NCBI GenBank assembly: GCA_007570785.1 | Contig: ML660772.1 | Coordinates: forward strand, 35,138,627 to 35,202,626 | Length of the DNA: 64,000 bases | Reading direction: 5' to 3' | From: Antilocapra americana | Taxonomy: Eukaryota; Chordata; Mammalia; Artiodactyla; Antilocapridae | Part shown: piece by piece, positions 1 through 12,536 of the stretch | Layout of the letters: every line of letters begins with the position of its first letter | Position numbering within the stretch: position 1 is the stretch's first letter | Translations under genes and position numbers: made by a program | Notes under the pieces: generated by a model | Seen by the model: only the letters and a program-made list of their open reading frames with translations | Databases searched by the model: none | What the model was told of the DNA's origin: nothing

Positions 1-688
1 CCAAACACTCATGGACCACATTTATTCCACTGACTTCAAAGGCCATTCAACATGTTGGAAATATGTGTGAGAACACTGAGGCGAGTTTGAAATTAGTTTC
101 AACCCTCTTTCTGTATCTGTGGGTTTGGTTCATGTAGTAAGAAGGATTTTAGAAGTACGTATTTGATTTTTAAAACATTCACTTGTTTATACAGGGTTTA
201 AAAATCATAAAAAATAAATCAGGATTTCTATTGCCAGTTTTTGTGTTTTTCATAATAAATAACATTCATCCTTGTCCAATAAATATTTATAGGTTTAAAT
301 TAGGAAAAGCTTTTCAAGAGAATTTCCATTCATTCTTTATCCACCAACTTCCATATGCCAGGCAGCACAAGAGGAGTTTCAGGAAAGAAGCAGGAAGCAG
401 ACTAGAGCTTCCAGGCACAGAGGGAAGAAAGTACTGACAACAGAAAGAATCCATACAGATGTCATTCACTAGTTCACTTTTTTGTGTAAGATTCACCAGG
501 CCTACCCCAGAGAATATGATCTAAGTCTGAAAGGAGCCTAAGAATCTGCATTTTAACAGGCATCCTCCCTCCCTCCCATTAACCTCTGCCACACTACCCC
601 TGTGCTAGTGCATTCAACACATTATATTAAAAAGTCCAGATTCAGTGGCATGTCTTCAAGGTGGAGCTGACTCTTAATCTTTGGTGCA

Positions 689-1606
689 TCAGTTTAGTTC
701 AGTCACTCAGTCATGTCTGACTCTTTGCGACCCCATAAATAGCAGCACGCCAGGCATCCCTGTCCATCACCAACTCCTGGAGTCTACCCAAACCCATATT
801 CATTGAGTCGGTGATGCCATCCAGCCATCTCATCCTCTGTCGTCCCCTTCTCCTCCTGCCCCCAAACCTTCCCAGCATCAGGGTCTTTTCCAATGAGTCA
901 ATTCTTCACATCAGGTGGCCAAAGTATTGGAGTTTCAGCTTCAACATCAGTCCTTCCAATGAACACCCAGGACTGATCTCCTTTAGGATGGACTGGTTGG
1001 ATCTCCTTGCAGTCCAAGGGACTCTCAAGAGTCTTCTCCAACACCACAGTTCAAAAGCATCAATTCTTTGGCACTCAGCTTTTTTCGCCATCCAACTCTC
1101 ACATCCATACAGGACTACTGGAAAAACCATAGCCTTGACTAGATGGACCTTTGTTGGCAAAGTAATGCCTTTGCTTTTCAATATGCTATCTAGGTTGGTC
1201 ATAACCTTCCTTCCAAGGAGTAAGCGTCTTTTCATTTCATGGCTGCAATCACCATCTGCAGTGACTTTGGAGCCCAAAAGAATAAAGTCTGACACTGTTT
1301 CCACTGTTTCCCCATCTATTTCCCATGAAGTGATGGGACCAGATGCCATGATCTTAGTTTTCTGAATGTTGAGCTTTAAGCCAACTTCTCACTCTCCTCT
1401 TTCACTTTCATCAAGAGACTTTTTAGTTCCTCTTCACTTTGTGCCATAAGGGTGGTGTCATCTGCATATCTGAAGTTACTGATATTTCTCCTGGCAATCT
1501 TGATTCCAGTTTGTGCTTCATCCAGCCCAGCATTTCTCATGATGTACTCTGCATATAATTTAAATAAGCAGGGTGACAATATACAGCCTTGACATACTCC
1601 TTTGCA
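689..1606 (-). mobile_element. BovB (RTE) LINE, 3' portion
   Basis: Read on the minus strand this is the 3' part of a BovB/RTE non-LTR retrotransposon, 5'-truncated in the reverse transcriptase. Around 1376-1579 the frame carries RT motif C as YADD followed by the family-typical EELKSLLMKVKEESEK run. From 1349 to 906 a second frame carries the post-RT domain, including VVLYGCESW and PWTARRSNQSILKEISPG. The 3' end near 690 has the BovB terminal block shared with Bov-A SINEs (actctttgcgacccc). The frames are not continuous, so the copy is dead. It lies antisense in CAV1 intron 2. Confidence 0.93.
906..1579 (-). pseudogene. BovB reverse transcriptase fragment (broken)
   Basis: Two adjacent minus-strand frames (1579-1376, then 1349-906) together encode the end of the RT palm and the C-terminal domain of a BovB polymerase. 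The catalytic YADD is intact, but a frame break lies between the two pieces. The N-terminal endonuclease and most of the RT are missing, so no active product is expected. Confidence 0.85.
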
Positions 1607-1895
1607 TATCTGGGTAGAAATCCAAGCACATTAGCAATATGAGCTGATAGCACTATCAACTGTGTACAATATTTGTAATATTCAGTTTAATATGAATTGT
1701 TGAAAGTTTAAAATGCTGTATTTCCTTCTCATATATTTCTGAACTTTGCTCCAGGACCAAATTGCAGGATATTTATACACATTCATTGTGTATATTTTTC
1801 TATAAGCATGAAAATGCAATTATATAACCAAAAAAGAATAATATAATGAAAAATAAAACATGATCATCAAAATAAAGGTGATTTGTTTTAAAATT

Positions 1896-2467
1896 ATATT
1901 AGTCATCTATAGCTGCATAACCAATGACCTCAAAATTCAGTGGCTTAGTACAGCAAATATTTAAATCATCTAACAGTGCATCTGAAATCCAAATGTGACT
2001 TAGCTGAGTAGATCTGTACAGGGCCTCTCACAGGCTTTAATCCGGGTGGCAGGGCTGGAGTTCGTCTCAAGGCCTACTGGGAAAAGACCCACTTCCAAGC
2101 TCACTCACATGGCCACTGGTAGGATTCAGTTCCTCCCAGGCTTCTGGTTTGAGAACTTAGGTCCTCAATGGCTGTTGGCTAGAGTTCTGCCTCAGTTAAC
2201 TTCCTCACATACCTCTCCATAAGGCAACTCACAACTCAGCACCTGGCTTCCCGCAGAGCAAGCAAGCAAGAGAGCAAGAAAGGGAGGAAGATGATACCAT
2301 GGTCTTTTGTACCCTAATCATGGAAGTGGACTACCCATCATTTTTGCCACAGTTTATTATTTAGATGCAAACCAACAAATCAAGCCCACTCTAAAGTGGG
2401 GAGTACGTTATACCAAGAAGTTGAGGAGGAGGGATCCTTGGGAGCCATCTTAGATGCTGTCTATCAC
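1896..2467 (-). repeat. Ancient LTR-type repeat (MLT1/MaLR-like)
   Basis: The left end reads tattagtcatctatagctgc and the right end gccatcttagatgctgtcta, so on the minus strand the block begins and ends like an MLT1-class MaLR solo LTR. Interior matches include a stretch near 2215-2260 resembling the usual cctctccataaggc / gcttcccgcagagc segment. It is heavily diverged. The MLT1 subfamily was not determined, and the call is by eye. Confidence 0.55.
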
Positions 2468-4754
2468 AGAACACATGAATTTGTTTCTTTTGTTGTCAAT
2501 TTATCACCCTACTTACAGTTTGCTAAAACTAAATGTAAATGTAAAACAAAGTTTTCTGATACAGGTTAGGGAGTGTATTCTGGGGGCAGAGTATAGTAGT
2601 GCTGAAAAGATTCTAAAGTTACTAATTGAACTTAGGTTTCTAAATGAGGAGTTGTACACCTACTATGCTAACCAAAAGGAAAGGGTGTTAGTTACTATAT
2701 TACTTCAGAATGCTTTCTGATCTAGGTAACTGAAAATCTGAATAACTGGGTTAAAAATAAAAGCATAAGGAGAAGTCTAGAGGCAGGTAGCCACTGAATT
2801 GTTTCAGCAGATTGGCAGAGCAAAAGCAGCATCTTCTTCTGTTCTCTTGGTCTTTTAATTATATATGTCACCTCATGGTCAAAAGATGACTATTCTACAT
2901 TAAGGCAATACATCATTTTCTAAGTAAGATGAAAAGGGCAAAGGGCCATACCAAATGCCTCTGTTTCTTTTCATAAGAAAGATAAAGCTTTCTGGAGGTC
3001 TAGCCCAGGAGAATTCCACTTAATCTCATTGGCTAGAACAGGGTCACATGTCTAGGCTAAATTGACCACTTGACAAGGAGACTAACATTACCATGGCAAG
3101 TCTAAACCATCTAGAACTTATCTCTAAGATAAAAGAATTATTTCCATGACCTGAACAAATGAAGCTTCACTGGCAGAAAAGTGGGACTGTGGGTGTCAGG
3201 CAGGCAACACATATCTTCTATAAACATCTTTTTTGTTATTATTTATGTGTTCCATATATCTAGTGTAATCACAGTTTCATAATTTTATCACAATTTTCAC
3301 AAAAATTTAAAATGATACTTTCCCATGGAAACAGAATAGGCAAGCATCTTTGCTTATTAAATCCCAAATGTACTTAAAGTTTCCTTCTTGGAAATTCTTT
3401 ATCCAGAAATAAAATGTCCAAATTTTGAGACAAAAAAATGAGCCCATATTTTTTAATCCTGTATACATGTAAAATTTTTTTTCAATATTTCCATCACATA
3501 CATTTAACAAAATGACTTACTGCACTAGCCAACAACTATTATTAAAACACAATGAGACAGATTGCTTTTCTTGATGTCTGCTGCTAGAGTTTTGCTAACT
3601 TATGTTTCAAAAATTATAGCATCATAAGTCAATGTTGTACAAAAGTATTTAATGTCATTTATAAAAATCTAATAACACAAACTCTTGACTCCTTATAAAG
3701 CATCTATTAAGACATACAAATACTCAAGTTTATTTATGCCTTTGATTTTGAAGTCTGATTCTTGCCAGAAGGGCAACTTGTTCCATAGTTTACAGAACAG
3801 AAAATCAGCTCATGGAGGAGCAGCCCAACCGCATCTGAAGCATCCCCCTTCTAAGAAACAATGGCACCTGCATGTCTTGGCTTTTGTGTTTGTCCAAAAG
3901 CAAACCTCTAATTCTTGCTCTGCTCCAAATTTAGGGGAGCAAATACAGTTCCCTCTGAGTAACACCTGCTCTGAGACTTCCTCTAGAGGGGTAGGAGGGT
4001 CATATCCCTCAGGAATGGGACTCCAGAGTGACAGCTTTGATGAGGGATAAATCAAACCAGTGATGCAGATGAACAATGAACAATGAATCATCTCAGATGA
4101 TTATCATAGATAATCAGAAAAAGGCACCACTTTTCATTCAATGATATTCAAATTCACATACAAGCCTAGTTGCCTTTTCCATTGGCAATGGAATGTAGCA
4201 TCCAGATGATGGAGGGTCTGTGGTGATAGCAGACAGTAGTGGAAAAGCCCAGGAAAGTTTCTAAGGCTGAATTCCAAGCCTGTGCCTGTCAGTAAGTGGA
4301 AAATTATTCTTGATCTGGTCATCTGACAGCTTTGTCCATCAATTTCTCTCCCTCAAATGGATCTCCTTTTCTTTAAGAATCCCTTCAGCTTTAAATATCT
4401 ATGAATCTGCTAAGGCAACTGTGCTTGGACCTTTAAATGGAATGACTGATTACTAACAGAATTTTGTTGGGTTCAATTTTGATTATGAATGCTTCAAAAT
4501 GTATAAGGATATTTTTCAAAATATTCTCTCCAGTTTTCACCTATTCACCCTATATAGGTATACACAAATGTCTATATTCATGTTGAGAAAAGGACATTTC
4601 TCCTTACTTCATAGACTGATACATTTCAAGTCGATGTCTTAGAAGACAATGAGAGACTTACAGGAGACCTAGAGATAGGAATGGGGTAGGCAGAGAAGGG
4701 ACATAAGGAGAGAGAGGTACATTTGTAGGGAAATAATGTGGAGGGCAGGGCTGG

Positions 4755-4890
4755 ACCTAGGCCTGGGAATCAGGAAATTAGAGTTCTAATTTCAGCTTTT
4801 CCACTGATTCACTTGGGACCTTGAGAAATCTGGTCCATTTAAATTGTGCCTCAGTTTCCTTCTCTGCCAGTAAGAGAGAGAGATCTTGGC
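4755..4890 (+). repeat. MIR SINE fragment
   Basis: The order 'attagagttctaatttcagc', 'cttgggaccttgagaaat' and 'gcctcagtttccttctctgc' is the MIR core (tRNA-derived 5' part running into the conserved central domain). It is diverged, as expected of this ancient mammalian SINE. Confidence 0.7.
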
Positions 4891-5129
4891 TAGGTGCCAG
4901 GATTGTGAGAACATGATGTGCAGGGCCATGGAAATTCAGTCAGTACCAAAAATGCAAAACATCCTAGTTACTAGATGTCCTAACTTAAAATAGAAACATT
5001 AACAAGAGCAATTTTTTAATAATCAAAATGTGAATGTTTTAGGAAGCATATCATTCTGGGAGAAAATTAAGCAAATAGATCTATTAAAAGAGCTTATAGT
5101 CCCAGGGATACAAAAGCAAAAGGAAGTTA

Positions 5130-5275
5130 GACCTGAAGAAGGACAAGTTCCAATTTTGCCACTTATCATCCGTGTGACCTTGGGTAATTTCTTAACCTCC
5201 AACAGTAGCCTCATTATGTAAAATGAGAATAATGGCATGTACCACCGAGGTTGTGGTGAAGATGATTACAGATGG
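5130..5275 (+). repeat. MIR SINE fragment
   Basis: Contains 'gtgtgaccttgggtaatttc', then 'cctcattatgtaaaatgaga' and a following 'ggttgtggtgaagatgatta', the MIR order of motifs. The small open frames over this stretch are chance. Confidence 0.7.
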
Positions 5276-5399
5276 AAGTTCTTTTGAAGCCCTGATGATG
5301 TTTGAACTTACAGCCACCATGTACTTTGCAACTGATAGTTTCTCTTATTTCAATTGCCTATTAAAAAATGTAGTCACTCAGAACAAGTCATTTTTAATG

Positions 5400-5525
5400 C
5401 TGTTTATTGAGTATTTACTATATTGTAATGCTCTATCCCCATCCCAAGCACTTTGCATAATTTTTCTCATGTCTTCCTCACAAACACCTATCGATATCTA
5501 TTACTATTGTAGAAATGGAGGTAGA
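5400..5525 (-). repeat. MIR/L2-type fragment
   Basis: Contains 'tgtttattgagtatttacta' followed by 'ccaagcactttgcataattt', typical of the 3' region of MIR. Orientation and exact family are uncertain. Confidence 0.5.
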
Positions 5526-6412
5526 GAGAAACTAAAGATTATTTCTGGCTTTCACTGTTTCTTTAATCTGCCTTTTCTCTCTTCAACTGCATCTAATTGA
5601 CTTTACTTTTATTTTAAGCCACGGTACATTCTTAAGACTAAAGCAGCAACTAACTAAGGAATATATTTATATAATATGTTATTTTTGTCATGTTGCTTTC
5701 CACCCCTGGAGACTTGCTCTAAATTTACTTGGATATTTGAAGATAAGTCATACTCACTGCAGTTTTGGAAAGCATTAAAGAAGCAGCCACTCAGATTTTC
5801 TAAGCAACTTAACACTTAAACAAAACTTAAGAATTTCCAAAATGTTCAATGAAAAAAGCATTTATATTTATGTTTAGAAAAATTAAATTATCAGTAAGAA
5901 ATCTTACATATATGGCACATGTTTATAGATCTTCGCTAAGGAACAATCGTATATATATGTGTGTATGAACACATCCTAACACTGTTTTCAGAGACCAGGC
6001 TGTGAGAATTCTTATAGTTACCAGAGGGTTAAACTCAATAATCTCTATTTTTTTTTATCAATGTGCCTTTTAAGTATGAAATACTGATTGCCTTAGAGAA
6101 AATTTGAAAAATATTTTTTAAGCAATGTGGTATTAAAGAAAGAATCAATATTTTTCAAACCAAAATGGAAATTCAAATCTACGTCTTATTTACCTGGACA
6201 ATTTATAAAACTTCACATTTTTCTATTAAATGGCAATAATAAATTACAGAATTGCTATGAGTTAAATGGGAACAGCATTTGATCATGATAGCCAGTCAAC
6301 AAATGTCAGTAACGATTCATTCCCTTGGAAAAGAATCTGTAGGCAGACATGCTTAAATTCTGTTCTGTAAAGAGACAGGAATCCTTGGTTCCTGTAAAGT
6401 CCTTACCAGCCT

Positions 6413-6882
6413 CCTTTGGCAACAGACTCTCCATTTACTATAAAAGTGATGGCCTTCTTCTTTTAAGTGCCCACTTCAGGGCATTCATGGACCACCATTG
6501 CCCAACCTTTGATTCAGATTAAGAATACCTTGCTCTAGTGCATTCATTTTGACTTCACCAAATCCTCTTACAAAATAGGGTCATCTTTAAAAAATAAAAT
6601 TCTTTGGGGACCTTTCGAAGGAAAAGCACAGACCTTTATTTTTAACAGCTTTGGGAAAATCCAGGACCAGAGCAAAACCCTATAGTAAACAAGTATCTGC
6701 ACAGACTTCATTAAAAGATTGACCTGACTTGCCACACATTTAGAACAATCTTTTAAAACACACAAATAAAAGTTTACTTCTGAGTCTAGATCTAAACAGG
6801 GAAATAAAACATTAGAACAACGACAAATTTAACTTCCTTTAGATAATTATGGACGTACCTTTTTTATGTATTACATATTCTT
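6413..6882 (+). repeat. 470-bp direct duplication, copy A (left of L1)
   Basis: This block of intronic sequence recurs as 11431-11902 on the far side of the L1. By eye the copies differ at six positions (four of them within about 6430-6465) plus a 2-bp insertion in copy B, roughly 98.7% identity. Copy A ends in ...acatattctt immediately before the T-rich antisense tail of the L1. It behaves as an exceptionally long target-site duplication, or else as an assembly duplication. Confidence 0.95.
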
Positions 6883-7188
6883 TTTTGTTAGTTTGTTTGT
6901 TTTCTTTATTGTTTTTGCCATACAATGTCATGATATCACCATGGGTTTAAATATGCTCCCCCTCCAGAAGCCCCCTCCCTCCTCCTTCCCCCCCGGGAAA
7001 TCTCGCTGCACCAGCCCTGAGCATCAATCCTGGGCTGGCGATTGATTAGACATATGATAATTAACTTGTTTCAATGCCCTTCTCCCATATCATCCCACCC
7101 TTACCCTCATCCACAGAGTCCACGAGTCTATTCTATACATCTGCGTTCCTTTTGCTGTCTCGCATGTTGGGTTCTCGTTACCGTCTTT

Positions 7189-10100
7189 CTAAATTCCATA
7201 TATATGTGTTAATATACTGTATTGTTGTTTTTGCTTCTGGCTTACTTCACTCTGGATAATGGGCTCCAGTTTCGTCCATCTGAGTAGAATTGCTTCAAAT
7301 AAATTTTTTTTTACTGCTGAGTAATATTCCATTGTGTATATGTACCACTGCTTTCTTATCCATTCGTCAGTTGATGGGCATCTAGGTTGTTTCCATGTCC
7401 TGGCTATTGTAAACAAGGCAGCGATGAACATTGGGGTACACATGGCTCTTTCAATTCTGGTTTCCTCGGTGTATATGCCCAGCAGAGGGATTGCTGGGTC
7501 ATATGGCAGGACTATTTGCAGCTTTTTAAGGAACCTACACACTGTTTTCCATAGTGGCTGTACTAGTTTGCATTCCCAGCAACAGTGTAAGAGAGTTCCC
7601 TTTTCTCCACATCCTCTCCAGCATTTATTACTTGTAGATTTTTGGATTACAGCCATTCTGACTGGTGTAAAGTGATACCTCATTGTGGTTTTGATTTGCG
7701 TTTCTCTGATAATGAGTGATGTTGAACATCTTTTCATGTGTTTGTTAGCCATTTTTATGTCTTCTTTGGAGAAATGTCTGTTAAGTTCTTTGGCCCACTT
7801 TTTGATTGGGTTGTTTATTTTTCTAGAATGGAGCTGCAGGAGTTGCTTGTATATTTTTGAGATTAATTGTTTGTCCGTTGCTTCATTGGCTATTATTTTC
7901 TCCCATTCTGAAGGCTGTCTTTTCACCTTGCTTATAGTTTCCTTTGTTGTGCAGAAGCTTTTAATTTTAATTAGGTCCCATTTGTTTGTTTTTGCTTTTA
8001 TTTCCAATATTCTGGGAGGTTTATTGGAGGATCCCACTTTGGTTTATGTCAGAGAGTGTTTTGCCTATGTTATCCTCTAGGAGTTTTATAGTTTCTGGTC
8101 TTATGCTTAGATCTTTGATCCATTCTGAGTTTATCTTTGTGTATGGTGTTAGAAAGTGTTCTAGTTTCATTCTTTTACAAGTGGCTGTCCAGTTTTCCCA
8201 GCACCACTTGTTAAAGAGGTTGTCTTATCTCCATTGTATATTCTTTCCTCCTTTGTCAAAGATAACGTGTCCATAGATGCATGAATTTATCTCTGGGCTT
8301 TCTATTCTGTTCCATTGATCTATATTTCTGTCTTTGTGCCAGTACCATACTGTCTTAATGACTGTGGATTTGTAGTATAGCCTAAAGTCAGGTAGGTTGA
8401 TTCCGCCAGTTCCATTCTTCTTTCTCAAGATTGCTTTGGCTATACGAGGTTTTTTGTATTTCCATACAAATTGAGAAATTATTTGTTCTAATTCTTTGAA
8501 AAAGACCTCTGGTAGCTTGATAGGAATTGCATTGAATCTATAGATTGCTTTGGGTAGTATACTCATTTTCACTATATTGATTCTTCCAATCCAAGAACAC
8601 GGCACATTTCTCCATCTGTTTGTGTCCTCTTTGATTTCTTTCATCAGTGTTTTATAGTTTTCTATAAACTAGTCTTTTGATTCTTTAGGTAGAAATACTC
8701 CTAAGTGTTTTATTCTTTTTCTTTCGATGGTGAATGGAATTGTTTCCTTAATTTCTCTTTCTGATTTCTCACTGTTAGTGTATAGGAATGCCAGGGATTT
8801 CTGTGTGTTGATTTTGTATCCTGAAACTTTGCTATATTCACTGATTAGCTCTAGTAATTTTCTGGTAGAGTCTTTAGGGTTTTCAATATAGAGGATCATG
8901 TCATCTGCAAATAGAGAGAGTTTTACTTCTTCTTTTCCAATCTGGACTCCTTTGATTTCTTTATCTGCTCTGATTGCTGTGGCCAAGACTTCCAAAACTA
9001 TGTTGAAAAGTAGTGGTGAGAGTGGGCACCCTTGTCTTGTTCCTGATTTCAGGGTGAATGCTTCCAGTTTTTCACCATTGAGGATAATGTTTGCTGTGGG
9101 TTTGTCATATATAGCTTTTATTATGTTGAGGTATGTTCCTTCTATTCCTGCTTTTTGGAGGGTTTTTATCATAAATGGATGTTGAATTTTGTCAAAGGCT
9201 TTCTCTGCATCTATTGAGATAATCATGTGATTTTTATTTTTCAATTTGTTAATGTGGTGTATTACATTGGTTGATTTTCGAATATTGAAGAATCCTTGCA
9301 TCCCTGGATAAAGCCTACTTGATCATGATGTATGATTTTTTTAATGTGTTGTTGGATTCTATTTGCTAGAATTTTGTTAAGGATTTTTGCATCTAAGTTC
9401 ATTAGTAATATTGGCCTGTAGTTTTCTTTTTTTGTGGCATCTTTGTCGGGTTTTGGAATTAGGGTGATGGTGGCCTCGTAGAATGAGTTTGGAAGTTTAC
9501 CTTCGTCTGCAATTTTCTGGAAGAGTTTGAGTAGAATAGGTGTTAGCTCTTCTCTAAATTTTTGGTAGAATTCAGCTGTGAAGCCATCTGGTCCTGGGCT
9601 TCTGTGTTTTGGAAGATTTCTGATTATGGTTTCAATTTCCATGCTTGTGATGGGTCTATTAATATTATCTATCTCTTCCTGGTTTAGTCTTGGAAAGTTG
9701 TACTTTTCTAGGAATTTGTCCATTTCATCCAGGTTGTCCAGTTTATTTACATATAGTTGCTGATAATAGTCTCTTATGATCCTTTGTATTTCTGTGTTTT
9801 CTGTTGTGATCTCTCCATTTTCATTTCTAATTCTGTTGATTTGGCTCTTCTCCCTTTGTTTCTTGATGAGTCTGGCTAATGGTTTGTCAATTTTATTTAT
9901 CTGCTCAAAGAACCAGCTTTTGGCTTGGTTGATTTTTGCTATGGTCTCTTTTGTTTCCTTTGCATTTATTTCTGCCCTGATCTTTAAGATTTCTTTCCTT
10001 CTACTAGACCTGGGCTTCTGCATCTCTTCCCTTTCTAGTTGCTTTAGGTGTAAAGTAAGGTTATTTATTTGATTTTTTTCTTGTTTCCTGAGGTGAGCTT

Positions 10101-11002
10101 GTATTGCTATGAACTTTCCCCTTAGCACTGCTTTCACAGTGTCCCATAGGTTTTGGGCTGTTTTGTTTTTATTTTCATTCGTTTCCATGCATAACTGAAT
10201 TTCATTTTTGATTTCTTCTGTGATTTGTTGGTTATTCAGCAGTGTGTTGTTGAGCCTCCATATGTTGGAAGTTTTGAAAGGTTTTCTCCGGTAGTTGATA
10301 TCTAATCTCACCGCATTGTGGTCAGAAAAGATGCTTGGGATGATTTCAATATTTTTGAATTTATCAAGGCTAGATTATGACCCAGGTTGTGATCTATCCT
10401 GGAGAAGGTCCCGTGTGCGCTTGAGAAAAAGGTGAAATTCCTTGTTTTGGGGTGGAATGACCTATAGATATCAATTAGGTCTAGTTGGTCTATTGTATCA
10501 TTTAAAGTTTGAATTTCCTTGTTAGTTTTCTGTCTAGTTGATCTATCCATAGGTGTGAGTGGAGTATTAAAGTCTCCCACTATTATTGTGTTGTTGTTAA
10601 TTTCCCCTTTCATACTTGTTAGCATTTGCCTTACATATTGTGGTGCTCCTATGTTGGGTGCATAAATATTTATAATTATTATTTCTTCTTCTTGGATTGA
10701 TCCTTTGATCATTATGTAATGTCCATCTTTATCTCTTTTCACTGCCTTTTTTTAAAGTCTACTTTATCTGATATGAGTATTGCCACTCCTGCTTTCTTTT
10801 GGTCTTTATTCGCATGGAATATCTTTTTCCAGCCTTTAACTTTCAGTCTATATGTGTCCCTAGGTTTGAGGTGGGTTTCTTGTAGACAACATATATAGGG
10901 GTCTTGTTTCTGTATCCAATCGACCAATCTTTGTCTTTTGGTTGGGGCATTCAGCCCATTTACATTTAAGGTAATTATTGATAAGTATGATCCCGTTGCC
11001 AT
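7189..11002 (-). pseudogene. L1 ORF2 (endonuclease-reverse transcriptase), broken
   Basis: The frame opens at 11002 with SIITLNVNGLNAP, the start of the APE-type endonuclease. QETHL (near 10880) and SRIDHNLGH (near 10390) mark endonuclease catalytic regions. The RT follows, with [13 protein letters not shown] (near 9590), [14 protein letters not shown] (near 9030) and the catalytic FADD (near 8905). The C-terminal domain runs to 7189 and contains the zinc-knuckle-like [18 protein letters not shown] (near 7600). At least five frame breaks split it (near 10740, 10310, 9280, 8660 and 8040-8225). Intact L1 ORF2p is about 1,275 residues; this copy spans nearly all of that but cannot make one protein. 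Confidence 0.92.
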
Positions 11003-11053
11003 TTATTTTATTGTTTTGGGTTTGAGATTATATACCTCATTTGTGTTTCCTAT

Positions 11054-11430
11054 CTAGGCAAGTTCCTTTAGCATTCGTTGGAGGGCTGGTTTGGTATTGC
11101 TAAATTCTCTCAATTTCTGCTTGTCTGAAAAACTTTTGAATTCTCCTTCAAATTTGAATGAGATCCTTGCTGGGTACAGTAATTGGGGTTGTAGCTTGTT
11201 TTCTTCCATGACTTTAAGAATGCTCTGCCATTCCCTTCTGGCCTGAAGCGTTTCTATTGAGAGATCAGCTGTTATCCTTATGGGATTCCCCTTGTGAGTT
11301 ATTTTTTGCCTATCCCTTGCTGCTTTTAATATTTGGTCTTTGTATTTGATATTTGTTAATTTGATTAATATGTGTCTTGGGGTGTTCTGCTTGGGGTTCA
11401 TTCTATTTGGGACTCTCTGTGTTTCTTGGA
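11054..11430 (-). pseudogene. L1 ORF1 C-terminal fragment
   Basis: The minus-strand frame includes RHILIKLTNIKYKDQILKAA and ITADLSIETLQARREW, which belong to the RNA-binding C-terminal domain of L1 ORF1p, and ends at LQRMLKELA. The upstream coiled coil and RRM are absent because the element is truncated at 11430. The first few residues of the open frame come from duplicated flanking DNA, not L1. ORF2 starts about 50 bp downstream on the same strand. Confidence 0.88.
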
Positions 11431-11902
11431 CCTTTGGCAACAGACTCTCCATTTTCTATTAAAGTGATGGCCTTCGCCTTTTAAGTGCCCACTTCAGGGC
11501 ATTCATGGACCACCATTGCCCAACCTTTGATTCAGATTAAGAATACCTTGCTCTAGTGCATTCATTTTGACTTCACCAAATCCTCTTACAAAATAGGGTC
11601 ATCTTTAAAAAATAAAATTCTTTGGGGACCTTTCGAAGGAAAAGCACAGACCTTTATTTTTAACAGCTTTGGGAAAATCCAGGACCAGAGCAAAACCCTA
11701 TAGTAAACAAGTATCTGCACAGAAACTTCATTAAAAGATTGACCTGACTTGCCACACATTTAGAACAATCTTTTAAAACACACAAATAAAAGTTTACTTC
11801 TGAGTCTAGATCTAAACAGGTAAATAAAACATTAGAACAATGACAAATTTAACTTCCTTTAGATAATTATGGACGTACCTTTTTTATGTATTACATATTC
11901 TT
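11431..11902 (+). repeat. 470-bp direct duplication, copy B (right of L1)
   Basis: Second copy of the block at 6413-6882. It starts with cctttggcaacagactctcc directly after the truncated L1 5' end and ends at ...acatattctt, then continues into unique DNA (agaacactgg). The site ATTCTT/AGAAC fits a relaxed L1 endonuclease target (TTTT/AA-like) on the + strand, the expected priming strand for a minus-oriented insertion. Confidence 0.95.
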
Positions 11903-12536
11903 AGAACACTGGACAACAGATCGAGAAACAGAATGTTTTGGAAAATAAACCTTAACTATTGGTAAGCATCATGCATTTCTTCCAAAAGAAATTTTATTGT
12001 GTTTAACCAAAAGTGGCTCCTTGGCACTGAGAGGCTCCATGAAGTCACATAAGTCCTTATTCCTTAATCCTGAGCTTGCCTGGATTGCTGCTAGCAGTCA
12101 TCAACTTGTTTATATTTCAAACCACATTAGATTCCTTCATATAGCTGCCACCACTGTGCAGTTAAACTGGCTCTGTCCTGCACGTCTGGTGGTAGTTATT
12201 TTTACCCCATGCTTTAGTCTATATAATCCTTCCAGATGGATAAAAGCTCCTGAAAATTAATTCTGTGGGAAAGAATGCTATTGGGAAAGGGGCCAGGCTT
12301 GCATCCTGTCCCCACCTTTGCTCTGTGTTTGACTTTAGCAGGCCACCATTATGCCTCTGAATCTATGTACCTTCTTTTGTTAAATGACAACCTACCTTCC
12401 CGGATTGGTTTGAAATCCTAGATCACGTGTAGACAATGCATGTAGAAGCACTTGGTAACAGTTAACTGCTACGTGACTACAGACTAATTTGATTATTTCC
12501 TAGTAGCCACCAAAAGGGACTAGTACAGGTGTCGCT

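Larger units (their letters stand above)
6883..11430 (-). mobile_element. Ruminant L1 LINE, 5'-truncated (4.5 kb)
   Basis: Minus-strand L1 of a ruminant (L1-BT-like) subfamily. Reading right to left it has: the C-terminal part of ORF1 (from 11430), a short inter-ORF spacer, ORF2 from 11002 to 7189, a 3' UTR with a pyrimidine-rich (antisense of polypurine) tract at 6958-7005, and a degenerate A-tail seen as T-rich DNA at 6883-6920. It is truncated within ORF1, so the internal promoter and ORF1 N-terminus are missing. ORF2 is broken in several places, so the copy is non-autonomous. It is flanked by a 470-bp direct duplication rather than the usual 10-20 bp. Confidence 0.95.

Noticed and set aside
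811..1365. 184-codon plus-strand frame
   Set aside because: Antisense of the BovB polymerase at 906-1579; no independent domain.
5223..5600. 125-codon open frame in intron 2
   Set aside because: Overlaps MIR fragments and has no homology I recognise.
7334..8276. Plus-strand open frames of 96-131 codons
   Set aside because: They are antisense shadows of the minus-strand L1 ORF2; similar antisense frames recur at 22654-22995 and 27396-27734.
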